5,177 nt of DNA from Polyangiaceae bacterium (GCA_025936205.1 JAICTU010000582.1:1-5177); one strand, 5' to 3'. Positions 1 through 4,732 are shown, counted from the stretch's first letter. Notes: a model not told the origin generated them from the letters alone. Numbers and translations are program-made.

Positions 1-36
1 CTTTTCCGATTCTCTTGTCGAAGCTACGCGCGGGAG

Positions 37-56
37 CCGCGCTGCGTCCAGCGCGG
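37..56 (+). promoter_or_regulatory. Hairpin abutting the SD of the OB-fold gene
   Basis: A perfect 8-bp inverted repeat, CCGCGCTG-CGTC-CAGCGCGG, has a four-base loop. Its right arm ends on the first two bases of the purine run that forms the ribosome binding site (55-66). It may be the terminator of an unseen upstream gene (there is no T-run after it) or a 5'-leader structure that modulates access to the ribosome site. Perfect 8-bp arms can occur by chance in DNA this GC-rich, so the structure is certain but the function is not. Confidence 0.4.
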
Positions 57-66
57 AGAGGAGGAG
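55..66 (+). promoter_or_regulatory. Ribosome binding site of the OB-fold gene
   Basis: The run GGAGAGGAGGAG ends 6 bases before the ATG at 73. It is a strong double Shine-Dalgarno match and supports that start over any downstream one. Confidence 0.75.
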
Positions 67-72
67 AACGTC

Positions 73-753
73 ATGAACCGATCCATTCGCCGGCTTCTGC
101 TCGGCCGAGCATTGCTCAGCCGATTCCTGGTGACCACTGCGTTCGTCTTGCCCTGCGGTCTCGCGCTAGCGCATGCGGGCCAGCCTGACGGGCCGTGCGA
201 CGCCATCGGCGCCGCTCGCAGTCAGCCGCCGGGAACGAGCGTCGAGGTCCAGGGAACCGTCACCGTTCCGTCGGGCGCGTTCGACGGCGGATTTGCGATT
301 CAGTCAGGAGCCGACGGCATCTATGTCCTCGATTCCGCGGGCAGCGAGCTGCGCATCGGAGACGTGGTGCGGGTGGCGGGCACTCTCGTCGACAACTCCG
401 GCCTGCTGGCGATCCAACCCGCATCGGTGAAGTTCATCGGGAACGCGCAGCCCGTGCGGCCTCAGCACAGCGCAACGGGGGCAGTCGGCGAAGCCACGGA
501 GGCGCGCCTGCTGCATCTGCGCGGCACGATGGTGAGTCCGCTCGTCGACGACAGCCCCTTTGGGTTCGAGCTCGAGATCGACGACGGCTCGGGCCCGATC
601 CAGATCTTCCTCTACCCTGGCACGGGCATCCCGACGGACGGGCTCGTGGTGGGCGCCAACATCGACACGGTTTGCTTCAGCAATCAGTTCGAGACGACGT
701 ACGAATGCGATCCGGCTTCGCCGTCAAGATTTCGCGTCCGTACTCGGCCGTGA
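73..753 (+). CDS. Secreted protein with two OB-fold-like domains
   Basis: The product is 226 residues and probably exported. The N-terminus is Arg-rich (R3, R6, R7, R12, R17), followed by a hydrophobic stretch (about 18-33) ending in Ala-Leu-Ala-His-Ala-Gly, a plausible signal peptidase I site near residue 33-35. The mature part reads as two beta-rich halves. Residues about 55-123 (VEVQGTVTVPSG, then GIYVLDS, then LRIGDVVRVAGTL) follow the pattern of the OB folds found in secreted or nuclease-associated proteins: strand, 'GxV', then 'GDxVxVxGTL'. Residues about 143-223 repeat the scheme (LLHLRGTMV, then FELEIDDGSGPIQIFL). Cysteines C201 and C212 near the end could form a disulfide. OB folds often bind nucleic acid or oligosaccharide, but no catalytic residues are visible, so a binding or structural role is inferred only. 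The start is set by a strong SD. The following gene is 158 bp downstream with a terminator-like hairpin between them. Confidence 0.8.
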   Translation: MNRSIRRLLLGRALLSRFLVTTAFVLPCGLALAHAGQPDGPCDAIGAARSQPPGTSVEVQGTVTVPSGAFDGGFAIQSGADGIYVLDSAGSELRIGDVVRVAGTLVDNSGLLAIQPASVKFIGNAQPVRPQHSATGAVGEATEARLLHLRGTMVSPLVDDSPFGFELEIDDGSGPIQIFLYPGTGIPTDGLVVGANIDTVCFSNQFETTYECDPASPSRFRVRTRP

Positions 754-875
754 GCGTGCCGTTGCCTCTGCAGGCCTGCCCCAACCATCCTTTCTGCCAC
801 GAGCCAGAAGCACCAGAGGCCGAAGAAAACGCCTCGAAATGGCTCGCCCCACACGGCACGGCACTTGCTCTTTCC

Positions 876-900
876 GGGTGCGCCTCCCCGGCGCATTTGT
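876..900 (+). terminator. Terminator-like hairpin ahead of the Cys-rich lipoprotein gene
   Basis: The arms TGCGCC (879-884) and GGCGCA (890-895) enclose the loop TCCCC. In RNA the stem extends by three G-U pairs (876-878 with 896-898). A short T-containing stretch, TTTGT, follows directly. It lies 123 bp past the OB-fold gene stop and ends just before the next SD. It could terminate the first gene or act as a leader structure for the second. Confidence 0.35.
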
Positions 901-906
901 AAGGAG
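901..906 (+). promoter_or_regulatory. Ribosome binding site of the Cys-rich lipoprotein gene
   Basis: AAGGAG (TAAGGAG from 900) lies 5 bases before the ATG at 912. This is a near-perfect Shine-Dalgarno sequence and fixes the start. Confidence 0.75.
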
Positions 907-911
907 AAAAG

Positions 912-1214
912 ATGCTTACCCGACTGATTCCCGCTGCTGCCCTGACCTTCTTGCTCGGTCAAAGCCTGGTCGGCTGCAGCGACGCCAAGAACGTCGTCAG
1001 CTGCGCGCAGGTCTGCGACAAGTACAAGGACTGCATCAATTCCGACTACGATGTAGCGTCCTGCACGAGCAAGTGTGAAGACAAGGCGAACGACAGCGCC
1101 GACCGGCAGGACCAGCTCGATTCTTGTAACTCCTGTATCGAGGATCGATCGTGTTCGGGCGCCGTGTTCAACTGCACGACCGAGTGCGCGTCGGTCATTT
1201 CCTCGGCGAGCTGA
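912..1214 (+). CDS. Small cysteine-rich lipoprotein
   Basis: The product is 100 residues. It has a classic lipoprotein signal: a charged start (Arg4), a hydrophobic core (5-18), and the lipobox Leu-Val-Gly-Cys with lipidated Cys22. The next residues are Ser23-Asp24; Asp at +2 is an inner-membrane retention signal in enterics only when directly after the Cys, so outer-membrane or surface location remains open. The mature part has ten further cysteines, at 31, 35, 41, 51, 55 and at 72, 75, 81, 88, 92. These form two similar five-cysteine modules: C-x3-C-x5-C-x9-C-x3-C and C-x2-C-x5-C-x6-C-x3-C. Short acidic and polar Cys-rich lipoproteins of this type are frequent in myxobacteria, mostly without assigned function. 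I recognise no named family. The ten cysteines suggest a disulfide-stapled helical bundle, probably binding protein or ligand at the envelope (inference). No partner gene is contiguous. Confidence 0.82.
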   Translation: MLTRLIPAAALTFLLGQSLVGCSDAKNVVSCAQVCDKYKDCINSDYDVASCTSKCEDKANDSADRQDQLDSCNSCIEDRSCSGAVFNCTTECASVISSAS

Positions 1215-1216
1215 GG
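1201..1216 (+). terminator. Short hairpin over the stop codon of the lipoprotein gene
   Basis: CCTCGG-CGAG-CTGAGG can pair as a 6-bp stem (one G-T wobble) with a four-base loop, spanning the TGA. It is followed by CTTTGCTT, a weak pyrimidine run. A second, stronger inverted repeat follows at 1231-1256. Together they are the only candidate for transcript termination after this gene. The evidence is weak. Confidence 0.25.
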
Positions 1217-1230
1217 CTTTGCTTGCTGGC

Positions 1231-1256
1231 CGCCGCCGCGCTGATGCTCGGCGGCG
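1231..1256. repeat. Inverted repeat with perfect 8-bp arms
   Basis: CGCCGCCG (1231-1238) pairs with CGGCGGCG (1249-1256) across a 10-base loop. It lies 17 bp past the lipoprotein gene stop. There is no T-run after it, so it is at best a weak or Rho-assisted terminator. Confidence 0.35.
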
Positions 1257-1310
1257 CTTGCCGGCGGCGCCCCCGGCGCGGAGCCATTCGGGTCGACTGC
1301 AGGTCCCTGG

Positions 1311-1545
1311 GTCGTGGTCGAGCGCTATGGACAAGCCGGTCACTCGCGCCGGCGAGATTGGGGATGAGGGTGCCCTGCTGCGCGACCATTGACCGAGCTC
1401 TCCTCGGTCCTCGTCAAAGGCGCCCAGGGATCCGAAGATCACCTGGGAGGCTGTCGCTGTGCATGCCGTAGTGGCCCGTCACGGCGACGCCCCCCGCGAT
1501 GGCGACGACGGCCACACCATTGACACCGCCATCGCTCGTGAGCGC
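1311..1545 (-). pseudogene. Possible relic of an SBBP-like secreted repeat protein
   Basis: Reading the minus strand, 1545-1465 encodes a passage containing VNGVAVVAIAGGVAVTGHYG, with high GC at third codon positions. After a change of frame (between about 1465 and 1442), 1418-1377 encodes FDEDRGELGQWSRS and 1343-1311 encodes VTGLSIALDHD. In this order and rough spacing they resemble the repeat unit of bacterial SBBP / beta-propeller-like secreted proteins of myxobacteria, of the general pattern 'GVAVD..GNV.VTGHY ... FD.DG...WSRS ... TGLAVD'. There is no start, ribosome site or continuous frame, so if real it is a fragment broken by at least one indel. It may be chance: the + strand is also open over part of this stretch. 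It lies in the 721-bp spacer between two exported-protein genes. Confidence 0.27.
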
Positions 1546-1763
1546 CGACGGCGATGGCTCCTAGCGACAGCGAGATCCTGGGCGACCACGTGTTTCATCA
1601 TTGTTACACGGCAGCCCCTGGCCAGCGCTGGCGCAGCTGTGCCAACCGTCTCCTCGGCGAGCGTCGTTGGACCTGTGCGGCTTCACCTCTTTGCGGACTC
1701 GGGCGTGTCCGCCGCGGATGGTGGAACCTCGGCGATGCGGCAACCGTCCTTCGCAGCGTAGGC

Positions 1764-1845
1764 AGGACCAGTTTAATATTAACTGAATTTTTCCACACAA
1801 GTCGCCCTGCGACAGGGCCGTTGTATTCCTCCATGGTACAAATCC
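1764..1845 (+). promoter_or_regulatory. AT-rich control region with three inverted repeats, upstream of the RTX gene
   Basis: This is the only clearly AT-rich patch in the window. In order it has CAGTT-TAATATT-AACTG (1769-1785, containing the palindrome TTAATATTAA) followed by AATTTTT, then GCCCTG-CGA-CAGGGC (1804-1818), then TTGTA-N11-TACAA (1821-1841). It lies about 95-170 bp before the RTX gene start. It is a good candidate for promoter plus operator; I cannot place a -35/-10 pair with proper spacing. Confidence 0.4.
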
Positions 1846-1889
1846 TTCGGACACGGGGGGAACGCGACCGCGCTCTTCGGCCATGACAG

Positions 1890-1914
1890 GCCCCGGGGCA
1901 AGGCGCGCTGCGCG
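1890..1914 (+). repeat. Two GC palindromes just before the RTX gene SD
   Basis: The perfect palindrome GCCCCGGGGC (1890-1899) is followed by CGCG-CTG-CGCG (1904-1914), ending 7 bases before the AAGGAG of the RTX gene. The position resembles that of the hairpins before the other two exported-protein genes. It may be a leader structure or just GC-rich composition. Confidence 0.3.
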
Positions 1915-1921
1915 TGTCCAG

Positions 1922-1927
1922 AAGGAG
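1922..1927 (+). promoter_or_regulatory. Ribosome binding site of the RTX gene
   Basis: AAGGAG lies 8 bases before the ATG at 1936. It selects this ATG over the second Met codon at residue 4. Confidence 0.72.
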
Positions 1928-1935
1928 CCCCAATC

Positions 1936-2616
1936 ATGAAACGGATGGCGAGCAACACCACGCGCCTGCTCTTCGCAGCTCTCGCGATCGCGAGCACTCA
2001 GTGCTCGGATGCCAGCGACGCAGCCAGCGATCCGGCGCAGCAGGAACTCATCGGGCAAGGCAGCGAGGCGCTCTCCGTGCAGGCAGAAATCGACGCCTGC
2101 AACAAGAGCGGCATGAACGTGATCCTTGGCAGCTCGAACAATGACACGTTGAACGGCACGCCAGGCAACGACTGTATCTTCGCCCTGGGTGGCCAGGACA
2201 CGGTGAACGGCCTGGGCGGCGATGATCGCATCTTCGGTGGCGACGGCGACGATGTGCTCAACGGCGGCCCCGGCAACGACACCATTTTCGCAGGTTCAGG
2301 CCAGGACCGGATCTCGGGCGCCGATGGCAACGACAACCTGAACGGCGAGGATGGGGATGACACCATGGCGGGTGGCCGCGGTGACGATGCCATGAACGGG
2401 GGACAGGGACAGGACAACATGACGGGCGGTGACGGCAACGACTTCATCACCGGTGGCACGGGCGACGATGTCCTCGCGGGCAACGCCGGCGACGATCGGC
2501 TGCTGGACTGCAACGACCACAATCGCTTGGACGGCGGCACCGGCGCCAACAACTGCCAGGGCGACTCTCGATCGAGCACGTTTGTCAACTGCTCGACGAC
2601 AACGGCTTGCCCCTGA
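1936..2616 (+). CDS. RTX-repeat calcium-binding surface protein
   Basis: The product is 226 residues. The N-terminus is basic (K2, R3, R10), then hydrophobic (11-19), then Ser-Thr-Gln-Cys23: an export signal, possibly a lipoprotein signal, although Gln before the Cys departs from the lipobox. A polar linker (24-54) leads to the repeat region. Residues 64-189 are 14 nonapeptides of the type G-G-x-G-x-D-x-hydrophobic-x without interruption; their key aspartates fall exactly every nine residues from D70 to D187. Such repeats fold into a parallel beta-roll that binds one Ca2+ per turn. Cys55 and Cys80 flank the first turns. Cys192, 207, 219 and 225 form the C-terminal cap, a cysteine-capped layout I associate with myxobacterial calcium-binding proteins. 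There is no protease, lipase or toxin domain and no visible type I secretion tail, so Sec export is more likely. The role (adhesion, matrix or calcium-dependent surface layer) is inferred. The gene has a strong SD and a long upstream control region of its own. Confidence 0.85.
   Translation: MKRMASNTTRLLFAALAIASTQCSDASDAASDPAQQELIGQGSEALSVQAEIDACNKSGMNVILGSSNNDTLNGTPGNDCIFALGGQDTVNGLGGDDRIFGGDGDDVLNGGPGNDTIFAGSGQDRISGADGNDNLNGEDGDDTMAGGRGDDAMNGGQGQDNMTGGDGNDFITGGTGDDVLAGNAGDDRLLDCNDHNRLDGGTGANNCQGDSRSSTFVNCSTTTACP
2125..2502 (+). repeat. 27-bp coding tandem repeat (14 RTX units)
   Basis: Fourteen 27-bp units each encode one RTX nonapeptide, with recurrent GGC-GAC-GAC or GGC-AAC-GAC codons at the calcium-binding turn. 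Units differ at many positions, so this is an old repeat kept by selection rather than a fresh expansion. It is not a CRISPR: there are no unique spacers. Confidence 0.85.
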
Positions 2617-2666
2617 GCTGGTGACGCCCCACCGATTCTTGGCGGCGCGTGCTAGAAGCGTCGTGC

Positions 2667-3383
2667 ATGGGACATCGCTCCAAGAACGCGCCACGCTGCA
2701 CCCGCTGCCGCTTGCACGCTGCCTCGTGCGTGTGCGAGTTCATCGCCCCGCTCGAGCTGGAAACCCGGGTGGTCCTGGTCATGCACTACAAGGAGCTGGC
2801 GAAGACCACCGCGACGGGACCCATGGCGCTCGCGGCGCTCGCCAACAGCGAACTCCAGGTGCACGGGCTACGAGACCAGCCCGTCAGGCTCGACCAGCTG
2901 CACGACGAAGAGCGGCGCGTTCTGGTGCTGTATCCGCAGGCCGGCGCCTGCACCTTGACGGAAGCGTTCCGGAGCGAGGACTCGCGTCCCGTGACCCTGA
3001 TCGTCCCGGACGGAAGCTGGCATCAAGCGAGCCGGATGCCCAAGCGGATCGGGGCACTCGCGCGGGCGCAGCCGGTGACTCTGCCCTCGGGGCCGCCCAC
3101 TCGTTGGGGCCTGCGCAGGGAAACCGCCCCCTCGGGGCTGGCGACCTTCGAGGCGATTGCACGAGCCCTCGGCTACCTGGAATCCCCATCGGTACGACTC
3201 GAACTCGAGAGCCTGTTCGAGCGGATGGTCACGGCCACCTGCCAGAACCGGGGGCACGATCGAGATACGCCCGGATGGCTCGTGCATGGTCACTCGCCCG
3301 TCCAAGGCTCAGCGCGCGGTGGCGATGCGAGTCGGCTCGTTCAGAACGGGATATCGTCGTCCGGAGGGGCCGAGTCCTCGTAG
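2667..3383 (+). CDS. DTW-domain tRNA-uridine aminocarboxypropyltransferase
   Basis: The product is 238 residues and the usual length for the DTW family (TapT/YfiP in E. coli, DTWD1/2 in animals). In the members studied, these enzymes transfer the 3-amino-3-carboxypropyl group of S-adenosylmethionine to uridine in tRNA, giving acp3U. Visible signatures are the zinc-type cluster C11-x2-C14-x6-C21-x-C23, His40 and Glu43 in HYKELAKTTATG (the family's H..E....T.TG block), L88-Y-P, the name-giving motif as D115-Gly-Ser-Trp118-His-Gln-Ala, and the C-terminal TRWGLRRE...LATFEAIA block (about 145-165). Ser replaces the usual Thr of D-x-T-W, a conservative change. The start is the ATG at 2667 with a weak AGAAG 8 bases upstream; an in-frame GTG at 2649 would add six residues but has no SD. 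The last 60 or so residues past LFERMV are unconserved-looking, and the final 43 bp overlap the convergent gene. It lies 50 bp after the RTX gene with no clear terminator between, but no functional link is evident. Confidence 0.87.
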   Translation: MGHRSKNAPRCTRCRLHAASCVCEFIAPLELETRVVLVMHYKELAKTTATGPMALAALANSELQVHGLRDQPVRLDQLHDEERRVLVLYPQAGACTLTEAFRSEDSRPVTLIVPDGSWHQASRMPKRIGALARAQPVTLPSGPPTRWGLRRETAPSGLATFEAIARALGYLESPSVRLELESLFERMVTATCQNRGHDRDTPGWLVHGHSPVQGSARGGDASRLVQNGISSSGGAESS

Positions 3384-3814
3384 TCGTCCGGCGGCCCCTC
3401 GCCGCGATCGTCATCCATGGCCGTGCCACTGTTGCCGCCCCCACGCTGACGCGCGAGCTCGGCCTCCATGGCAGCAAGCAGCACACGCTCTTTGTCATGC
3501 CAACGCGACTTGGACGGGTCATCGAGAGAGCGACGGCTTCCCGAGATGTAGTACTCCAGGTCCTGAATCGAAGCGCCGGCGATCGGCGCGCCCTTGCTCC
3601 GCCCGTACGGAGGGAAGACCATCCCGCGGTCGCCCGACGAGGGTGCTTCACGCGAGCCGCGCGACGGCGCGTCCGCCACGGTGCCGATCGAGAGCTCGCC
3701 CAGCCGCAACTGGAAACCATTGCCAGCCCGGACCGCGGTGCCCACCCGAACGGACTCGGTGGAGCCGTCGGGACGCCGGACAAGCACCGTGACGGGAAAA
3801 CTCTGATCGCTCAC
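3341..3814 (-). CDS. Small protein with SSB-type C-terminal tail
   Basis: The product is 157 residues with a GTG start; an upstream in-frame ATG at 3940 would add 42 residues of Arg/Pro-rich, non-protein-like sequence. Residues 6-46 (beginning FPVTVLVRRPDG, ending LRLGELSIGTV) look like a small beta domain. Residues 47-64 are a polar linker. Residues 65-123 form a conserved-looking domain: V-F-P-P-Y70-G-R-S-K74-G-A-P-I, then DLEYYISGSRR, LDDPSKSRWHDKE and a helix rich in Ala/Glu (111-123). The 'YG+SKG.P(I/L)' opening recalls DUF3820-like modules linked to exonucleases and recombination proteins (from memory, not tested). Residues 124-151 are Gly/Asp/Pro-rich and disordered. The last six, D-D-D-I-P-F, are identical to the C-terminal tip of bacterial SSB, which docks RecO, RecQ, PriA, ExoI and others. 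I infer a role in DNA repair or replication, as an ssDNA-binding protein or a competitor of SSB. A weak SD (GCGGGCGG) lies directly upstream. Confidence 0.72.
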   Translation of the reverse strand: MSDQSFPVTVLVRRPDGSTESVRVGTAVRAGNGFQLRLGELSIGTVADAPSRGSREAPSSGDRGMVFPPYGRSKGAPIAGASIQDLEYYISGSRRSLDDPSKSRWHDKERVLLAAMEAELARQRGGGNSGTAMDDDRGEGPPDDYEDSAPPDDDIPF

Positions 3815-3885
3815 CCGCCCGCTATGACATCGGAAGGCGACGCGCGTCAACGAACAGATTGCGTCGGTCGATCGCGGCCGCCTCA

Positions 3886-3928
3886 CCCCTGGTTTGGCCG
3901 GGGCCCTGGGCTCAGCTCGTTCGAGCCC
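3886..3928 (-). terminator. Possible terminator between the DUF2306 gene and the SSB-tail gene
   Basis: Two stem-forming segments lie 46-88 bp past the stop of the minus-strand membrane gene. GGGCTC (3908-3913) pairs with GAGCCC (3923-3928). CCCC-T-GG (3886-3892) pairs with CC-GGGG (3898-3903) with one bulged T. Neither is followed by a clean T-run on the minus strand, so termination and direction are uncertain. Confidence 0.25.
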
Positions 3929-3973
3929 GCGGCCCTGCATGTGCAGCCCGATGAGCGGAGGTCCTGTCCCACG

Positions 3974-4639
3974 CTACGACAGCGCGCGCTGCCAGCGCTT
4001 CGAGGCCAGGCTCAGCGCGGCGCCACCGAGCAGGCCCGGCAGCACCCAGACCCAGAACGAGTACGCTCGGAGGCCCAGATTGTCGATATTGACCACGAGG
4101 AACGCGGTCAGCGTGGCGATGCAGCTCGTGCCCATGCCGCTCATGTGTTGGAGCACGCGGTCGGCGCGGGTCAGCGCCGGGCGGAGCCAGTAGCGGACCT
4201 GCACGACGCCGCCCAGCGCCGAGCCCGCGCCGAAGATGCACCAGAGCGGTCGCAGGTGCAGGACGCCCAGCACCCCGCACAGCACGCCGGCGGCGAACAG
4301 CAAGGACGCGATCGCGAGATCCCAGAGGCTCCGACCTCGGGTGTTCTTCGCGCGCAGCGCGCGCAGGCCGTACGAGACACTTGCCGCCGAAAGTAGCCCG
4401 ATCAGGCCCAAGAACTGGGCGTTCCGATCGTTTTCTGGAAATGCGTCGAGGCTGCGCCAGATGCAGCTGACGAGCGCGGTGACGCTCACGATCGCCATGG
4501 CCAGCGCGTACACCCAACCCACGCGGCGGTGCACGCGCGCCCCCTTCTTTACCAGCCACGGGATCCAGAACGTCGCCAGGGCGACGCCACCGGCGACGAT
4601 GTGAATGCTGCGCAGAGCAGCAATGAACGCTTCGGGCAT
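3974..4639 (-). CDS. DUF2306-like multi-pass membrane protein
   Basis: The product is 221 residues, almost wholly hydrophobic. About seven membrane spans can be drawn (12-29, 41-60, 76-96, 108-127, 131-152, 170-186, 193-212). Features that point to the DUF2306 group of predicted membrane proteins are His13 in the first span, the loop K31-K-G-A-R-V-H37-R-R-V-G-W-V-Y44 (family pattern 'HR..G..Y'), and D160-R-V-L-Q-H165-M-S-G-M followed by a Thr-Ala-Phe-Leu-Val span. The conserved histidines in or next to spans (13, 37, 165) might bind haem or metal; this is inference, the family has no settled function. The start is the ATG at 4639, with AGGAGGAG 4 bases upstream. A longer reading frame from 4744 would add 35 residues of Ala/Arg/His-rich sequence before a better start and is rejected. 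It is transcribed divergently from a membrane sensor gene, with 159 bp and several palindromes between them. Confidence 0.78.
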   Translation of the reverse strand: MPEAFIAALRSIHIVAGGVALATFWIPWLVKKGARVHRRVGWVYALAMAIVSVTALVSCIWRSLDAFPENDRNAQFLGLIGLLSAASVSYGLRALRAKNTRGRSLWDLAIASLLFAAGVLCGVLGVLHLRPLWCIFGAGSALGGVVQVRYWLRPALTRADRVLQHMSGMGTSCIATLTAFLVVNIDNLGLRAYSFWVWVLPGLLGGAALSLASKRWQRALS

Positions 4640-4643
4640 GGCA

Positions 4644-4651
4644 CTCCTCCT
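4644..4651 (-). promoter_or_regulatory. Ribosome binding site of the DUF2306-like gene
   Basis: The minus strand reads AGGAGGAG followed by TGCC and the ATG at 4639. It is a strong SD with slightly short spacing and decides the start in favour of the 221-residue protein. Confidence 0.72.
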
Positions 4652-4654
4652 GCT

Positions 4655-4672
4655 GCCGCCGGCCTCGGCGGC
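4655..4672. repeat. Inverted repeat 1 of the divergent promoter region
   Basis: GCCGCCG (4655-4661) pairs with CGGCGGC (4666-4672), with a further G-T pair inside. It is next to the SD of the minus-strand gene, so on that transcript it would be a 5'-leader hairpin. Confidence 0.4.
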
Positions 4673-4675
4673 GTG

Positions 4676-4695
4676 GTGCGGCGCGACCGCCGCAC
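4676..4695. repeat. Inverted repeat 2 of the divergent promoter region
   Basis: GTGCGGCG-CGAC-CGCCGCAC has perfect 8-bp arms and a 4-base loop. It lies 37 bp upstream of the DUF2306-like start and may be an operator or a leader hairpin. Confidence 0.45.
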
Positions 4696-4714
4696 GCCCA
4701 TGTTCTAAGGGCGC

Positions 4715-4728
4715 GCGCGGCTCCGCGC
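4715..4728. repeat. Inverted repeat 3 of the divergent promoter region
   Basis: GCGCGG-CT-CCGCGC has perfect 6-bp arms with only two bases between. It could be a compact protein-binding palindrome, but the composition is pure GC and it may be chance. Confidence 0.3.
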
Positions 4729-4732
4729 ATGT

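Larger units (their letters stand above)
1215..1763. other. Gene-poor spacer, no intact coding sequence
   Basis: No frame on either strand here has a ribosome site, a protein-like sequence and a length that agree. On + a hydrophobic run ending in Cys (about 1205-1258) looks like a lipoprotein signal but has no start of its own and becomes Arg-rich at once. On - two stretches look protein-like and are listed separately as a possible pseudogene. The remaining open frames are Arg/Pro/Ala-rich, as expected from GC-rich non-coding DNA. Confidence 0.6.

Noticed and set aside
1205..1258. Lipoprotein-signal-like run (LAAAALMLGGAC) on +
   Set aside because: It has no start or SD of its own, overlaps the end of the lipoprotein gene, and continues as Arg/Pro-rich sequence. 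Probably a chance product of GCC/CTG-rich DNA.
684..1442. 252-codon minus-strand frame over the Cys-rich lipoprotein gene
   Set aside because: It lies antisense to a gene with a clear SD, lipobox and cysteine pattern. Only its first part (1311-1442) looks protein-like and is treated as a possible relic.
1459..1761. 100-codon + strand frame in the spacer
   Set aside because: No ribosome site and no family resemblance. Its early part is the antisense of a more protein-like minus-strand stretch.
1821..1843. TTGTAT and TACAAAT as a -35/-10 promoter pair
   Set aside because: Only 10 bp separate them, too short for a sigma-70-type promoter. They fit an inverted repeat better.
1561..2058. 165-codon minus-strand frame before the RTX gene
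   Set aside because: It runs antisense through the AT-rich control region and the RTX gene start. There is no SD, the composition is biased, and no motif is present.
2125..2502. 27-bp periodic repeat considered as CRISPR or minisatellite
   Set aside because: There are no unique spacers, and the period encodes RTX nonapeptides in one frame.
2429..4396. Very long + strand open frame (655 codons)
   Set aside because: It crosses the RTX gene, the DTW gene and two minus-strand genes in another frame. Its product is Arg/Ala/Pro-rich without domains, typical of a GC-rich shadow frame.
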